Origin: Bacillota bacterium
Lineage (GTDB): Bacteria > Bacillota > Clostridia > Lachnospirales > Lachnospiraceae
Direction: 5' to 3'
Length of the DNA: 64,000 nucleotides
NCBI GenBank assembly: GCA_023411225.1
Contig: JAEYPA010000183.1
Coordinates: forward strand, 1 to 64,000
The position numbers and the translations under genes were made by a program. The notes beneath the pieces are model-generated. The model saw only the letters and a program-made list of their open reading frames with translations. It was not told where the DNA came from and searched no databases. This document shows, piece by piece, positions 27,265 through 35,944 of the stretch; position 1 is the first letter of the stretch, and each line of letters opens with the position of its first letter.

Positions 27265-28290
27265 ATGAAAAATACAAAAAAAAGACGCAAACGTTTAAAA
27301 GGTGTATTAATTTCCATTATATTTTTGCTTTCAATTGCTCTGGTAATTGTAATTTGGATCAATGATAAGTTAGGCAAACGTATCCACTATAACTTAAATG
27401 AAGATGCATTGATAAATGAGCAAAACGCCTTTACTGACGACAACATAGAAGGTTATTGGAACATAGCAGTTTTCGGAGTAGATTCCAGAAAAAATGACTT
27501 GTTAAAAAATACAAGAAGCGATTCTATTATTATCGCAAGTATCAATAAGAAAACAAAGGATGTTAACCTTATATCCGTTTATCGAGATACTTTAGCAGAT
27601 ATTGAAGGTGCCGGCTTTAGAAAAATTAATTCTGCCTATGCAAAAGGTGGTCCACAACTGGCTGTAAGCACCTTAAACCGAATGTTGGACCTAGATATTA
27701 GAGATTTTGTTACCGTAAACTTTTCTTCAGTTACAAACCTTGTCAATCTTCTGGATGGTGTAAAGATTAAGATTGAAGATGATGAGATCCAAGCACTAAA
27801 TAAAAATATAAAAGACGGTAACAAATTGAACAAAACTAACTCACCATTGATTAAGAAAGCAGGAACTTACAATTTGGATGGTACACAGGCACTGGCCTAT
27901 AGCCGTATCCGTAAAACTTCAGGTAGTGATTATAGACGAACTCAAAGACAGAGAACGGTAATGATGGCTGTGTTATCTAAGGCCAAATCCTCAACCCTAC
28001 CTACTTTAAATAAGGTAATTGACACTATGCTTCCTCAGGTTGCGACAGATCTTTCCACTACTGATATATTAAGCATTGCAAAAGATGTTTTTTCCTTAGA
28101 AATAGCAAAAGATAGTGGCTTTCCTTTTGAGAAAACAGGCGCAACAGTCGATGGAGCCTCCGTTGTAATAGCGAAAGACCTAGAACAAGATGTAATCAAA
28201 CTCCATGAGATGCTATTTTCATCCGAGACTTATACTCCATCAACTACTGTAAAAGAAATCAGTGCACAACTTAAAAAATATGCAAAATAA
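27265..28290 (+). CDS. LytR-CpsA-Psr (LCP) family cell-wall glycopolymer ligase
   Basis: A 341-aa protein with a basic N-terminus, one transmembrane helix (about 12-32) and an extracellular LCP domain. Key parts are NIAVFGVDSRK, NTRSDSIIIASI, the Arg in ISVYRDTLADI, and the RKTSGSDYRRTQRQR block that binds the polyprenyl pyrophosphate head group. LCP enzymes transfer teichoic acids or capsular polymers from the lipid carrier to peptidoglycan. AAAGGA precedes the ATG. Confidence 0.93.
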   Translation: MKNTKKRRKRLKGVLISIIFLLSIALVIVIWINDKLGKRIHYNLNEDALINEQNAFTDDNIEGYWNIAVFGVDSRKNDLLKNTRSDSIIIASINKKTKDVNLISVYRDTLADIEGAGFRKINSAYAKGGPQLAVSTLNRMLDLDIRDFVTVNFSSVTNLVNLLDGVKIKIEDDEIQALNKNIKDGNKLNKTNSPLIKKAGTYNLDGTQALAYSRIRKTSGSDYRRTQRQRTVMMAVLSKAKSSTLPTLNKVIDTMLPQVATDLSTTDILSIAKDVFSLEIAKDSGFPFEKTGATVDGASVVIAKDLEQDVIKLHEMLFSSETYTPSTTVKEISAQLKKYAK

Positions 28291-28293
28291 TTT

Positions 28294-28321
28294 AAAGGCT
28301 TCTCTTTCCAGAGAAGCCTTT
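28294..28321. terminator. Bidirectional terminator
   Basis: A perfect 12-bp stem (AAAGGCTTCTCT/AGAGAAGCCTTT) with a 4-nt loop lies between the convergent LCP and helicase genes. Confidence 0.88.
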
Positions 28322-28325
28322 CGTC

Positions 28326-30725
28326 TTACTTCCAAAAGTTCTCAATTACATTTTTAAGGTTATTCCGATTAACAATAGTATATGGGAACCACTCTCGTGG
28401 AAATAAACTTAGATACTCCTTTCGTAAAAATCGCTCATCCAACAAAAGAATAATTCCTCTATCCTCTTCTGTACGAATAACCCGTCCACTAGATTGAAGT
28501 ACCTTATTCATTCCTGGGTACAAATAAGAATAAGCAAATCCCGAACCTTTTTTTTCTTCATAGTATTGACGGAAAATTTCCTTTTCTGTACATACCATTG
28601 GAAGTCCTGTTCCTACAATAACCGTGCCAATAAGCCTGTCAGCTTTTAAGTCTATTCCTTCACTGAAGATTCCACCCATAACACAGAAACCGACTCTTGT
28701 TTCCTTTGGCTCTTCCTCAAACAATCCAAGGAAGTCCTCCCGTTCTTCCTCTGACATATGACTATTTTGCACAACAAGGGTTCCTATAGATGCATTATTT
28801 TCGAATCTACCCAGTATCTGTTCCATATATTGATAGGAGGGAAAGAATACCAGGTAGTTTCCTATTTTTCCTTGCACAAAGGTACTAATATATTCTGTCA
28901 CCTTATCATACTCACTTTCGGTTCTTCTTGTGTACTTTGTACTGACATCCTCTGCCACAAGAATTCTCCTCTTTTCTGGGTCAAACACTGTCTCAGCGTA
29001 GATAGCATAATCCTCTTCCCTGCCTGCCAATTGTTCCTTGTAATAAGCAATAGGAAGGAGGGTGGCTGAAAAGAAAATAGCGCTTCTGCCTTTTTCCAAA
29101 CAATTATTTATATTGGAGGAAGGGTCCATACATTGTAGCGTAATTGTAAACTCTCCTTTATCAGTAAAATCAGTATAAATCAAATATTTACTATTACATA
29201 TCTCATAAATTGCCAGAAACATACTTACTTCAAAATAGAAATTCAAGACAATCTCTCTTTGCTCAAAAACCTGATGCTCCCGCAAAAACTCATACAACAT
29301 CGTGGAAAGTCGAAGCACCTGCAAATAAAAACTATCTATGTCATCAAGTATTTCATAAGTATCTGATTCTCTCTTCCATCTTAAAAGTTCACGATTACAT
29401 ACTTCCAGCTGTTTCTCTAATTGTTTTCCTTTCCCCTTAATAATTCTTTTAACCTCTAAAAAATCTTCTTTTACAAGTCTTGCGCTATACATTTCTCTTG
29501 CCCGGTCAACTAGATTATGTGCTTCATCAATTAAAAACACATAATCAGATTTCTTATCATTCATAAAGAATCTCTTCAGCTGTACTCTTGGATCAAATAC
29601 ATAATTATAATCGCAGATTATACCATCACACCATAAGGATACATCCAGAGCCATTTCAAAAGGGCAAACCTCGTAGGTTTCGGCATATTTCTCAATCATC
29701 TCTCTACTGATTTCCACCTCATGTTTCACCAAATCAAACAGAGCATCATTGACACGGTCATAATGCCCCTTTGCCCTTTTACACTCCTCAGGATTACATT
29801 TGACTTCCTCCTGGATACAAATCTTCTCCTTAGCAGTAAGGGTTACCACTTTAAGTCTTGCTCCACTTAATTTAATCATACTAAAAGTTTCCTCTGCTAC
29901 GGTTCTGGTAATCGTTTTCGCCGTTAAATAGAAGATTTTTTCTACCAAACCTTCTCCCATAGCTTTTACTGCAGGAAAAATTGTAGAAATGGTTTTTCCT
30001 ACTCCTGTTGGAGCCTCCAAATATAAACGTTTCTCCCGAAGTATCGTCTGATATACCCCCGTAACCAGTTTCTTCTGACCTGATCTATAGGAAAATGGGA
30101 ACTCCAAAGCCTTTATAGAGGCATCTCTCTCCTTCTGCCATTCCATCTCCATACTGGCCCATTTGGCATACTCCATAATAATCCAGTGAAACCAAGCCGT
30201 AAGTTCGGTCATTTCATAGGTGTATTCAAAATATTTAGTAAGTTCTGTCTCAATATGAGCATAGGTCATCCGTACTCCAATTCTCTTTTCGCCCATTTTT
30301 TGACCATATATATAGGCATAGCATTTTGCCTGGGCAAGATGTACGTTAAATGGCTCCTCTAAAAAGCCTATATCCAGATAGGTACCTTTGATCTCATCGA
30401 TATAAACCCCTGGTTTATCCTCTTGCTCATCCACAATAAGAATTCCGTCGGCACGTCCATCCACGGTAATCAGAAACTCTTTGTTTTCGTAAGTAACTGG
30501 TACATCAATGGATAGAGGATATTCTGCTGTATAATTAGAACCCATTCGCCTTTGCAACTTCCGGTGTAGCTTGCTTCCCTTCGACATAGCATCCTTATCC
30601 GCAATCCCTATGGAAGATGTATTGATGTCACCGGATCGCATAATAAATTCCACCAAACTACGAACAGATATCTTAACCGGATGACTCTGAGCAATATTTA
30701 GTTGTGTTGTATCTGACTGTTCCAT
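28326..30725 (-). CDS. Nuclease-fused XPD/DinG family DNA helicase
   Basis: A 799-aa protein. The N-terminal region has a PD-(D/E)XK nuclease pattern: His54, the VDGRADGI strand, IDEIKGT at 109-115 and QAKCYAYIY at 132-140. It is followed by a superfamily 2 helicase: Walker A APTGVGKT, a Cys-rich insert of the 4Fe-4S type (KEKICIQEEVKCNPEECK, later VCPF), DEAH box IDEAHNLV and motif VI-like QSSGRVIRTEEDRG. XPD/DinG enzymes unwind 5'-3' with an iron-sulfur cluster and resolve R-loops or damage. The fusion suggests end processing during repair. GAGG precedes the ATG. Confidence 0.88.
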   Translation of the reverse strand: MEQSDTTQLNIAQSHPVKISVRSLVEFIMRSGDINTSSIGIADKDAMSKGSKLHRKLQRRMGSNYTAEYPLSIDVPVTYENKEFLITVDGRADGILIVDEQEDKPGVYIDEIKGTYLDIGFLEEPFNVHLAQAKCYAYIYGQKMGEKRIGVRMTYAHIETELTKYFEYTYEMTELTAWFHWIIMEYAKWASMEMEWQKERDASIKALEFPFSYRSGQKKLVTGVYQTILREKRLYLEAPTGVGKTISTIFPAVKAMGEGLVEKIFYLTAKTITRTVAEETFSMIKLSGARLKVVTLTAKEKICIQEEVKCNPEECKRAKGHYDRVNDALFDLVKHEVEISREMIEKYAETYEVCPFEMALDVSLWCDGIICDYNYVFDPRVQLKRFFMNDKKSDYVFLIDEAHNLVDRAREMYSARLVKEDFLEVKRIIKGKGKQLEKQLEVCNRELLRWKRESDTYEILDDIDSFYLQVLRLSTMLYEFLREHQVFEQREIVLNFYFEVSMFLAIYEICNSKYLIYTDFTDKGEFTITLQCMDPSSNINNCLEKGRSAIFFSATLLPIAYYKEQLAGREEDYAIYAETVFDPEKRRILVAEDVSTKYTRRTESEYDKVTEYISTFVQGKIGNYLVFFPSYQYMEQILGRFENNASIGTLVVQNSHMSEEEREDFLGLFEEEPKETRVGFCVMGGIFSEGIDLKADRLIGTVIVGTGLPMVCTEKEIFRQYYEEKKGSGFAYSYLYPGMNKVLQSSGRVIRTEEDRGIILLLDERFLRKEYLSLFPREWFPYTIVNRNNLKNVIENFWK

Positions 30726-30825
30726 AAGTAACCTCGTTATAGAATATATTACCTTTCTTATATATTAAACTAATCTATAGTAATACTTCAACCTTGAAGT
30801 AGAACTTTTCTATGAACATTAAAAA

Positions 30826-30858
30826 ACTGGTTATTGCAATTAGTATGCAACAACCAGT
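30826..30858 (-). terminator. Terminator of the disordered-protein gene
   Basis: ACTGGTTATTGCA pairs with TGCAACAACCAGT (one G-U-type mismatch) and is followed on the minus strand by six T residues. Confidence 0.82.
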
Positions 30859-30870
30859 ATCTATTATCTC

Positions 30871-31560
30871 TTATAAATATGTTGTATAGTCATCATCATC
30901 ATCGCCATATAAACCATTTTCATATCCCTTTGTCCAGTCAATATTATTGGCTCTTTTAGTCTTAGGCTGCGGACGATTTTGTTTTTCCTTTTTACTCTCC
31001 TGACTCTTCTTCTGCATCGCTTTCTTTTCCTTTTCCAAACGCTTTGCAGCAACGAATTTGTCCGGTTGTACCTCTTTATCCTTAGAAGACTTGCTCATTC
31101 TCTGGTCTTTACCATTGCCTTTAGAATATCTGTTTGTCTCACTATCTTCGTCCTTGCTATAACCACCATATCTATTGTCATTACCCTTATTATAGTTATT
31201 GTAGGAACCAGGTTTTCTATCACGATTTACAGGTCTTGCAGCTCCATCTCTATTATAGGGCTTGTCACTCCTATTAAATGGTCTGTCTCCTCTGTTATAG
31301 GATCTTTCACCATCTTCACCAGTCCTCTCAGTTCTGGTGTAATTCCTATCAGTCCTGTTGTAAGGCCGATCACTCCTGTTGTAAGGCTTGTCACTTTTTT
31401 CAAATGGTCGATCACTTTTGTTGTAAGGACGGTCGCTTTTGTTATAAGGACGGTTATTTCTGTAATCATTCCTATTCTGAGAAGTATTATCCCTATTGTT
31501 CCTATACTCTCTGCGTCCGCTGTCATTTGGTCTGCTATCATTAGCATTGGTTGTAACCAC
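30871..31560 (-). CDS. Intrinsically disordered repeat protein
   Basis: A 229-aa protein with hardly any hydrophobic residues and no recognised fold. Residues about 30-115 consist of roughly nine imperfect heptads of the form SDRPYNR, rich in Arg/Lys, Asp, Asn and Tyr. A Lys/Glu/Gln-rich helix-like stretch follows (about 165-205). The end is distinctive: NNIDWTKGYENGLYG, then a run of five Asp. The start is GTG with GAGAGGAG 7 nt upstream, and a clear terminator follows, so it is a real gene. RNA binding or condensate formation is plausible from composition only. Confidence 0.75.
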   Translation of the reverse strand: MVTTNANDSRPNDSGRREYRNNRDNTSQNRNDYRNNRPYNKSDRPYNKSDRPFEKSDKPYNRSDRPYNRTDRNYTRTERTGEDGERSYNRGDRPFNRSDKPYNRDGAARPVNRDRKPGSYNNYNKGNDNRYGGYSKDEDSETNRYSKGNGKDQRMSKSSKDKEVQPDKFVAAKRLEKEKKAMQKKSQESKKEKQNRPQPKTKRANNIDWTKGYENGLYGDDDDDYTTYL

Positions 31561-31712
31561 GAATGTTCTCCTCTCTCTTTAATAAAGATTTACACTTTTT
31601 AATTTTATGCTATTTTACTGTATTGTCAATATATTTTTCTATATTTATCACATAGTTCCAAACCTTTCTTTATTATTATCGGCACATTTTACATATCTTT
31701 AAAGGTTATACC

Positions 31713-31741
31713 TTGCATTTTATAGAAGAATCTGATACATT
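31713..31741 (+). promoter_or_regulatory. Possible promoter for the DUF1292 gene
   Basis: TTGCAT, a 17-nt spacer, then TACATT. The -10 box is imperfect. The predicted leader of about 115 nt contains a 6-bp hairpin GCCTGA/TCAGGC; no known riboswitch is recognised. The rest of the 300-nt gap is AT-rich and empty as far as I can see. Confidence 0.4.
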
Positions 31742-31863
31742 CATACTATGTGATAGACATAGTGCTGCCTGAGTTTCAGGCGATTATAACCCATGACTCC
31801 AATTACTGCGTATTACCTAAGGGAACATATTCTATCATAATCTATGAATTTGAGGTAAATAAC

Positions 31864-32181
31864 ATGAGCGAAAATAATAATATTCAATACGGTCTTCAAG
31901 ATGAAGACGAAATGACCGTAACCCTGACTCTGGATGATGATACAGAATTAGAATGTGCAGTAGTTGCTATATTCCCTGTACAAGACAGAGATTACATTGC
32001 ATTACTTCCATTAGACGATGAGTCTGAAGAGGTATTCTTATACCGTTTCAAACAATCTGGGGATGATTTAGAGTTGGAAAACATCGAAGACGACGAAGAA
32101 TTTGAAATAGTAGCAGATGCTTATGATCAACTTGTTGATGATGAAGAATTCGAAGACATGATGGAAGACGATGAAGAGTAA
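31864..32181 (+). CDS. DUF1292 family acidic protein (YrzB-like)
   Basis: A 105-aa, strongly acidic protein matching DUF1292: DEMTVTLTLDDDTELECAVV, then FPVQDRDYIALLPLDD and VFLYRFKQ. The C-terminus is almost all Asp/Glu. The function of DUF1292 is unknown; in many Firmicutes it lies near alaS, yrrL and yqgF, which is not the case here. I start at the internal ATG because GAGG lies 9 nt upstream and the domain begins there; the open frame extends 38 codons further without support. Confidence 0.88.
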   Translation: MSENNNIQYGLQDEDEMTVTLTLDDDTELECAVVAIFPVQDRDYIALLPLDDESEEVFLYRFKQSGDDLELENIEDDEEFEIVADAYDQLVDDEEFEDMMEDDEE

Positions 32182-32198
32182 GAAAAATGAATTTTACA

Positions 32199-32234
32199 AC
32201 AGGGTAGTACATGTTAAATCACGTACTACCCTGT
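32199..32234. terminator. Bidirectional terminator
   Basis: A 12-bp stem ACAGGGTAGTAC/GTACTACCCTGT with a 12-nt loop between the convergent DUF1292 and helicase genes. Confidence 0.83.
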
Positions 32235-32236
32235 GT

Positions 32237-34231
32237 TTATAATTGAATTAACTGGTTATTTAAACAGTAGTTGATGTCTAAGAGCCGTTCACCCTCCATC
32301 TTTTTAAATCTGACCCATAATTTCCCTTCATTCTTCTTTACGATGACACCTTCTCCGTAGTTCTTATGGTAAATAGTAACTCCAATAGAGAGCTCCTCTG
32401 AATCTAAAAACAATTCCCTGACAAATCGAGATACCGCCAGTTCCTTATTGTACCGTTCCTTCACCCAATAGATAGTAAGAAGAGACTTTGCCCTTGTCAT
32501 AGCGACATAAAACATTCGTCGCTCCTCTTCTATATCCTCATCCAGAATAGCTTTATGATGTGGCGTAATCTCCTCATTCGCGTCAATGATAAATACTATT
32601 TCATACTCTAACCCTTTTGCACTATGCATGGTTGCTAGGGAGATAGCATCCTGTTGATTCTCATAGCGGTGTCGGCTTTGTTCTTGCAACTCCTCTTTGT
32701 ATTCCTCCATATGAACAACCCATTCCTCAAAGGTTTTAAATGGCTTAGCTGCTTCTGCAATCTCATCTAAAGTATCTGTCAGCTCATCTATCTTAATGCG
32801 CCTAAATTTGGCATATTCTATCAAGTAGTCCTCATACCCTACCGCTTTTCGAATATAGAAAATCGCCGAATAGGGATCCATACCTTTAATCATCTCAAGG
32901 TCGTATTCCAGCTTATTTAACCGTTCTAACATCCACACTTTATCCGCATAATAACGTTTAAGCTGCCCAAGATCTATGTGAGTATCAGTAAGACATTCTC
33001 GACTGATATACCGGTTAGGACGGTTCATGATCTGCAAAAAACTTGAACGGTCTTTCGCCCCTCTGGAAAAATTAATATAGTCAATCAGATTTCTGGCAAT
33101 CCAGTGATCATAGATATTAGGAATAGAATCCTTCATTTTAAATGGGAGGTTATATTCCAAAAGCTTCTCTATTAAGCTCCTCGGTTGTATATTGGTACGA
33201 AATAGAATTGCCATCTCATGATAGGCAATTCCTTTTTCATAAAAGGCCTTAATTTCTTCTATTATTTTATTATTCTCCAATTGTAGGGATGCAAATTCTT
33301 CCAGCCTTACCTTTTCACCCTGTCCGTGAGCCGTTCTGATTTCCTTAGGGAATCTCTTTTTATTATGTCGAATCAATCTCCCTGCACTGTCTATTATCTC
33401 CTTCGTAGAACGATAATTTATATCTAACAAAACCCGCTTGGCTTTCGGATAATCCTTCTCAAAGTTCAGCATAATCTCTGGTTTGGCTCCACGAAACCTG
33501 TAAATGGACTGGTCATCATCACCTACGATAAATAAATTGTCCTGTGGTTTGGCAAGCATCTGTATGATTTTATATTGGAGCGTATTAATATCCTGAAACT
33601 CGTCAATTAAAATATATTGGAACTTCTTTTGCCATAGGCCAAGAATGTCCTTTCTCTGGGAAAAAAGTTCATAGGTAAAAACCAGCATATCTTCAAAATC
33701 CAGCTGATTATGTCGTCTCAGATAGTCATCATAGGCGTGGTAAATCTTCTTAAAGATTTCCTCTGAGCAGTTCATGGAATAATAGTGATCCAGACTAAGC
33801 ATATCTCCCTTTACCAGACTGACTTCAGACTCAATACCAGAGATAAAGTCCTTTTCGTCATCTAAATCCAGTTCCATATGTCGGATCAATTCTCGAAAGA
33901 ACTGTGCCTTCTCCTCTTCTCTGATAATATTGGCAGCGGAAAAGCCATAAGCGTATCGCAGTATTTGAAAGAAAACAGCATGGAAGGTGCCAAATTGCAC
34001 CCCCGTATGCTGCTTTCCCATTAGTCTCTCAAATCGTTGCTGCATCTCTACTGCTGCTGCTTTTGTAAAGGTTATTACCAAAATGTGGTTTGGATCCACA
34101 TGATGCTTTTCTATTAAGGCTTTCGCCCTAGAAGTGATAACATAGGTCTTTCCTGACCCAGGACCTGCCAACACCATCATTGGCCCTTCCTTATGCATGA
34201 TAGCTTCCTTTTGCGATTGATTAACTTTCAT
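32237..34231 (-). CDS. UvrD/Rep family ATP-dependent DNA helicase
   Basis: A 664-aa superfamily 1A helicase. Motifs in order: QKEAI, Walker A AGPGSGKT at 22-29, FTKAAAVEMQQR, Walker B ILIDEFQDIN, DDDQSIYRFRGA, INYRSTKEI, TMHSAKGLEYEIVFI and EERRMFYVAMTRA. It translocates 3'-5' on single-stranded DNA in repair or replication restart. At 664 aa it is shorter than PcrA (about 720-750), although the C-terminal HKNYGEGVIVKK segment resembles the Tudor-like PcrA end. It starts 13 nt after gltX and is probably co-transcribed with it. Confidence 0.9.
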   Translation of the reverse strand: MKVNQSQKEAIMHKEGPMMVLAGPGSGKTYVITSRAKALIEKHHVDPNHILVITFTKAAAVEMQQRFERLMGKQHTGVQFGTFHAVFFQILRYAYGFSAANIIREEEKAQFFRELIRHMELDLDDEKDFISGIESEVSLVKGDMLSLDHYYSMNCSEEIFKKIYHAYDDYLRRHNQLDFEDMLVFTYELFSQRKDILGLWQKKFQYILIDEFQDINTLQYKIIQMLAKPQDNLFIVGDDDQSIYRFRGAKPEIMLNFEKDYPKAKRVLLDINYRSTKEIIDSAGRLIRHNKKRFPKEIRTAHGQGEKVRLEEFASLQLENNKIIEEIKAFYEKGIAYHEMAILFRTNIQPRSLIEKLLEYNLPFKMKDSIPNIYDHWIARNLIDYINFSRGAKDRSSFLQIMNRPNRYISRECLTDTHIDLGQLKRYYADKVWMLERLNKLEYDLEMIKGMDPYSAIFYIRKAVGYEDYLIEYAKFRRIKIDELTDTLDEIAEAAKPFKTFEEWVVHMEEYKEELQEQSRHRYENQQDAISLATMHSAKGLEYEIVFIIDANEEITPHHKAILDEDIEEERRMFYVAMTRAKSLLTIYWVKERYNKELAVSRFVRELFLDSEELSIGVTIYHKNYGEGVIVKKNEGKLWVRFKKMEGERLLDINYCLNNQLIQL

Positions 34232-34244
34232 TATACGTGTTCTC

Positions 34245-35714
34245 TTATCCTTCTATTGCCACTTTTAACTTGTCAATACCTACTCTGATTCGTCTTAAAG
34301 ACTCCTCTTTTCCTATAATCTCCATGATTTCCCAGGCTCCTCCCGGAGTAGATTGCTTTCCACTTACCGCTGTACGAAGTGGCCATAATACAATCCCGTT
34401 CTTACATTCCTTTCTTGCTATGAAGTCCTTGACGCATGCTTCAATTCCAGGAATGGAATAATCATTTAATTCATCTAACACAGGAAGTAACTCCTGTAAC
34501 ACCTCAAGAGAAATCTCAGAATTGGTCTTCATCTTCTTGTGCGTGTACATTGCAATGTCATAATCCGGCATTTCATCAAAGAAATCGATCATATCTGCGA
34601 TCTCTAAGAAGGTTTCTATTCTGGTTTTAACCAGGTTAGCAATTTTATTCAAATCCAAATCCTTCTTAATGACTTCTTTTACATAGGGAAGAGCAAGCTC
34701 TAAATATTTATCCTCATCCATATTTTTAATATATTCCCCATTCATCCATTTTAACTTCACCATATCAAATACTGCAGGTGATTTGTTAATGTGATGATAG
34801 TCAAATAGTTCAATTAATTCACTTAAGGACAGTATCTCTTGATTATTGGGAGCACTCCATCCTAGTAATGCAACAAAGTTGACTACTGCCTCTGACAAAA
34901 AGCCTTGTTCAATTAAATCTTCAAAGGAGGCATGTCCACTTCTCTTACTTAATTTCTTATGTTCTTCATTAGTAATAACCGGGCAATGAACATATACAGG
35001 AACTTCCCAACCAAACGCCTCATAAAGACGATTATACTTTGGTGAAGAGGATAAGTATTCACTACCACGAACCACATGAGTGATACCCATCAAATGATCG
35101 TCTACTACATTGGCAAAGTTATAGGTTGGGTATCCATCTGACTTTATAAGAATCATGTCGTCAAGCTCTACATTATCTACTGTAATATCCCCGAAAATAA
35201 CATCATGGAAGGTAGTTTCTCCTTCCTCTGGGTTATTCTGTCTGATTACATAAGGCACACCATTTTTCAGATTCTCTTCAATCTCTTCTCTGCTTAAATG
35301 AAGACAGTGCTTATCATAATGGGAAATTTCCTTTCCCTCTCCATCTATGGAGGTTGCAAGACTTTCTAAACGTTCCTTGGTACAGAAGCAATAATAAGCT
35401 TCTCCCTTTTCAATCAGCTCTTTCGCATACTTCAAATAAAGACCCGTAGCCTGACGTTCACTTTGTACATATGGACCTACACCGCCATCCTTATCAGGAC
35501 CTTCGTCATGAATTAATCCAGTTTCACGTAATGTGTTATATATAATCTCAGTAGCACCATCCACATATCGTTCCTGATCCGTATCTTCAATTCTCAGTAA
35601 AAAATCTCCACCTTCATGCTTTGCTATCAAATAAGCGTACAATGCAGTTCTTAGGTTCCCTACATGCATACGTCCTGTTGGACTTGGTGCATATCTTGTT
35701 CTAATTTTACTCAT
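34245..35714 (-). CDS. gltX: Glutamyl-tRNA synthetase
   Basis: A 489-aa class I synthetase that charges tRNA-Glu (and often tRNA-Gln in Clostridia). The HIGH-type motif is APSPTGRMHVGN at 9-20 and the KMSKS-type motif is KLSKRSG near residue 250; RIEDTDQERY and GSEYLSSSPKYNRLY are also diagnostic. AAGGAG precedes the ATG. No T-box is visible upstream. Confidence 0.96.
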   Translation of the reverse strand: MSKIRTRYAPSPTGRMHVGNLRTALYAYLIAKHEGGDFLLRIEDTDQERYVDGATEIIYNTLRETGLIHDEGPDKDGGVGPYVQSERQATGLYLKYAKELIEKGEAYYCFCTKERLESLATSIDGEGKEISHYDKHCLHLSREEIEENLKNGVPYVIRQNNPEEGETTFHDVIFGDITVDNVELDDMILIKSDGYPTYNFANVVDDHLMGITHVVRGSEYLSSSPKYNRLYEAFGWEVPVYVHCPVITNEEHKKLSKRSGHASFEDLIEQGFLSEAVVNFVALLGWSAPNNQEILSLSELIELFDYHHINKSPAVFDMVKLKWMNGEYIKNMDEDKYLELALPYVKEVIKKDLDLNKIANLVKTRIETFLEIADMIDFFDEMPDYDIAMYTHKKMKTNSEISLEVLQELLPVLDELNDYSIPGIEACVKDFIARKECKNGIVLWPLRTAVSGKQSTPGGAWEIMEIIGKEESLRRIRVGIDKLKVAIEG

Positions 35715-35767
35715 GTTTGTTCTCCTTACTCTATTCTAACCTTTACAGGGCTTTCTACATGTCCTTT

Positions 35768-35796
35768 AGTATATATGAATTGACATAAAATATCAA
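35768..35796 (-). promoter_or_regulatory. Promoter of gltX
   Basis: The minus strand reads TTGATA, a 17-nt spacer and TATACT, giving a leader of about 45 nt. Confidence 0.7.
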
Positions 35797-35898
35797 TATT
35801 ATGTTCTAATAACGGGTTTCTCATGACAGAAGAAATATTTGACCTTTTACACACACTAGGTTCTTAGAACATTACGGCTTTACCTCGACCCAAATAAA

Positions 35899-35937
35899 AA
35901 AGTCCTTAGACTAAAATCTCTATCAGCTAAGGACTTT
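35899..35937 (-). terminator. Terminator of the AI-2E/kinase unit
   Basis: An 11-bp stem AAAGTCCTTAG/CTAAGGACTTT is followed on the minus strand by a T-run. Confidence 0.87.
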
Positions 35938-35944
35938 CCACCTA

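Noticed and set aside
28326..30725. Anti-phage defence system around the nuclease-helicase
   Set aside because: Neighbours are an LCP ligase and a disordered protein; no companion defence genes or mobile-element marks are present.
31742..31863. Known riboswitch in the DUF1292 leader
   Set aside because: Only a 6-bp hairpin is seen, with no conserved aptamer block.
35823..35867. 14-codon open frame (MTEEIFDLL...) upstream of gltX
   Set aside because: No ribosome-binding site and on the opposite strand to gltX, so it cannot be its leader peptide.
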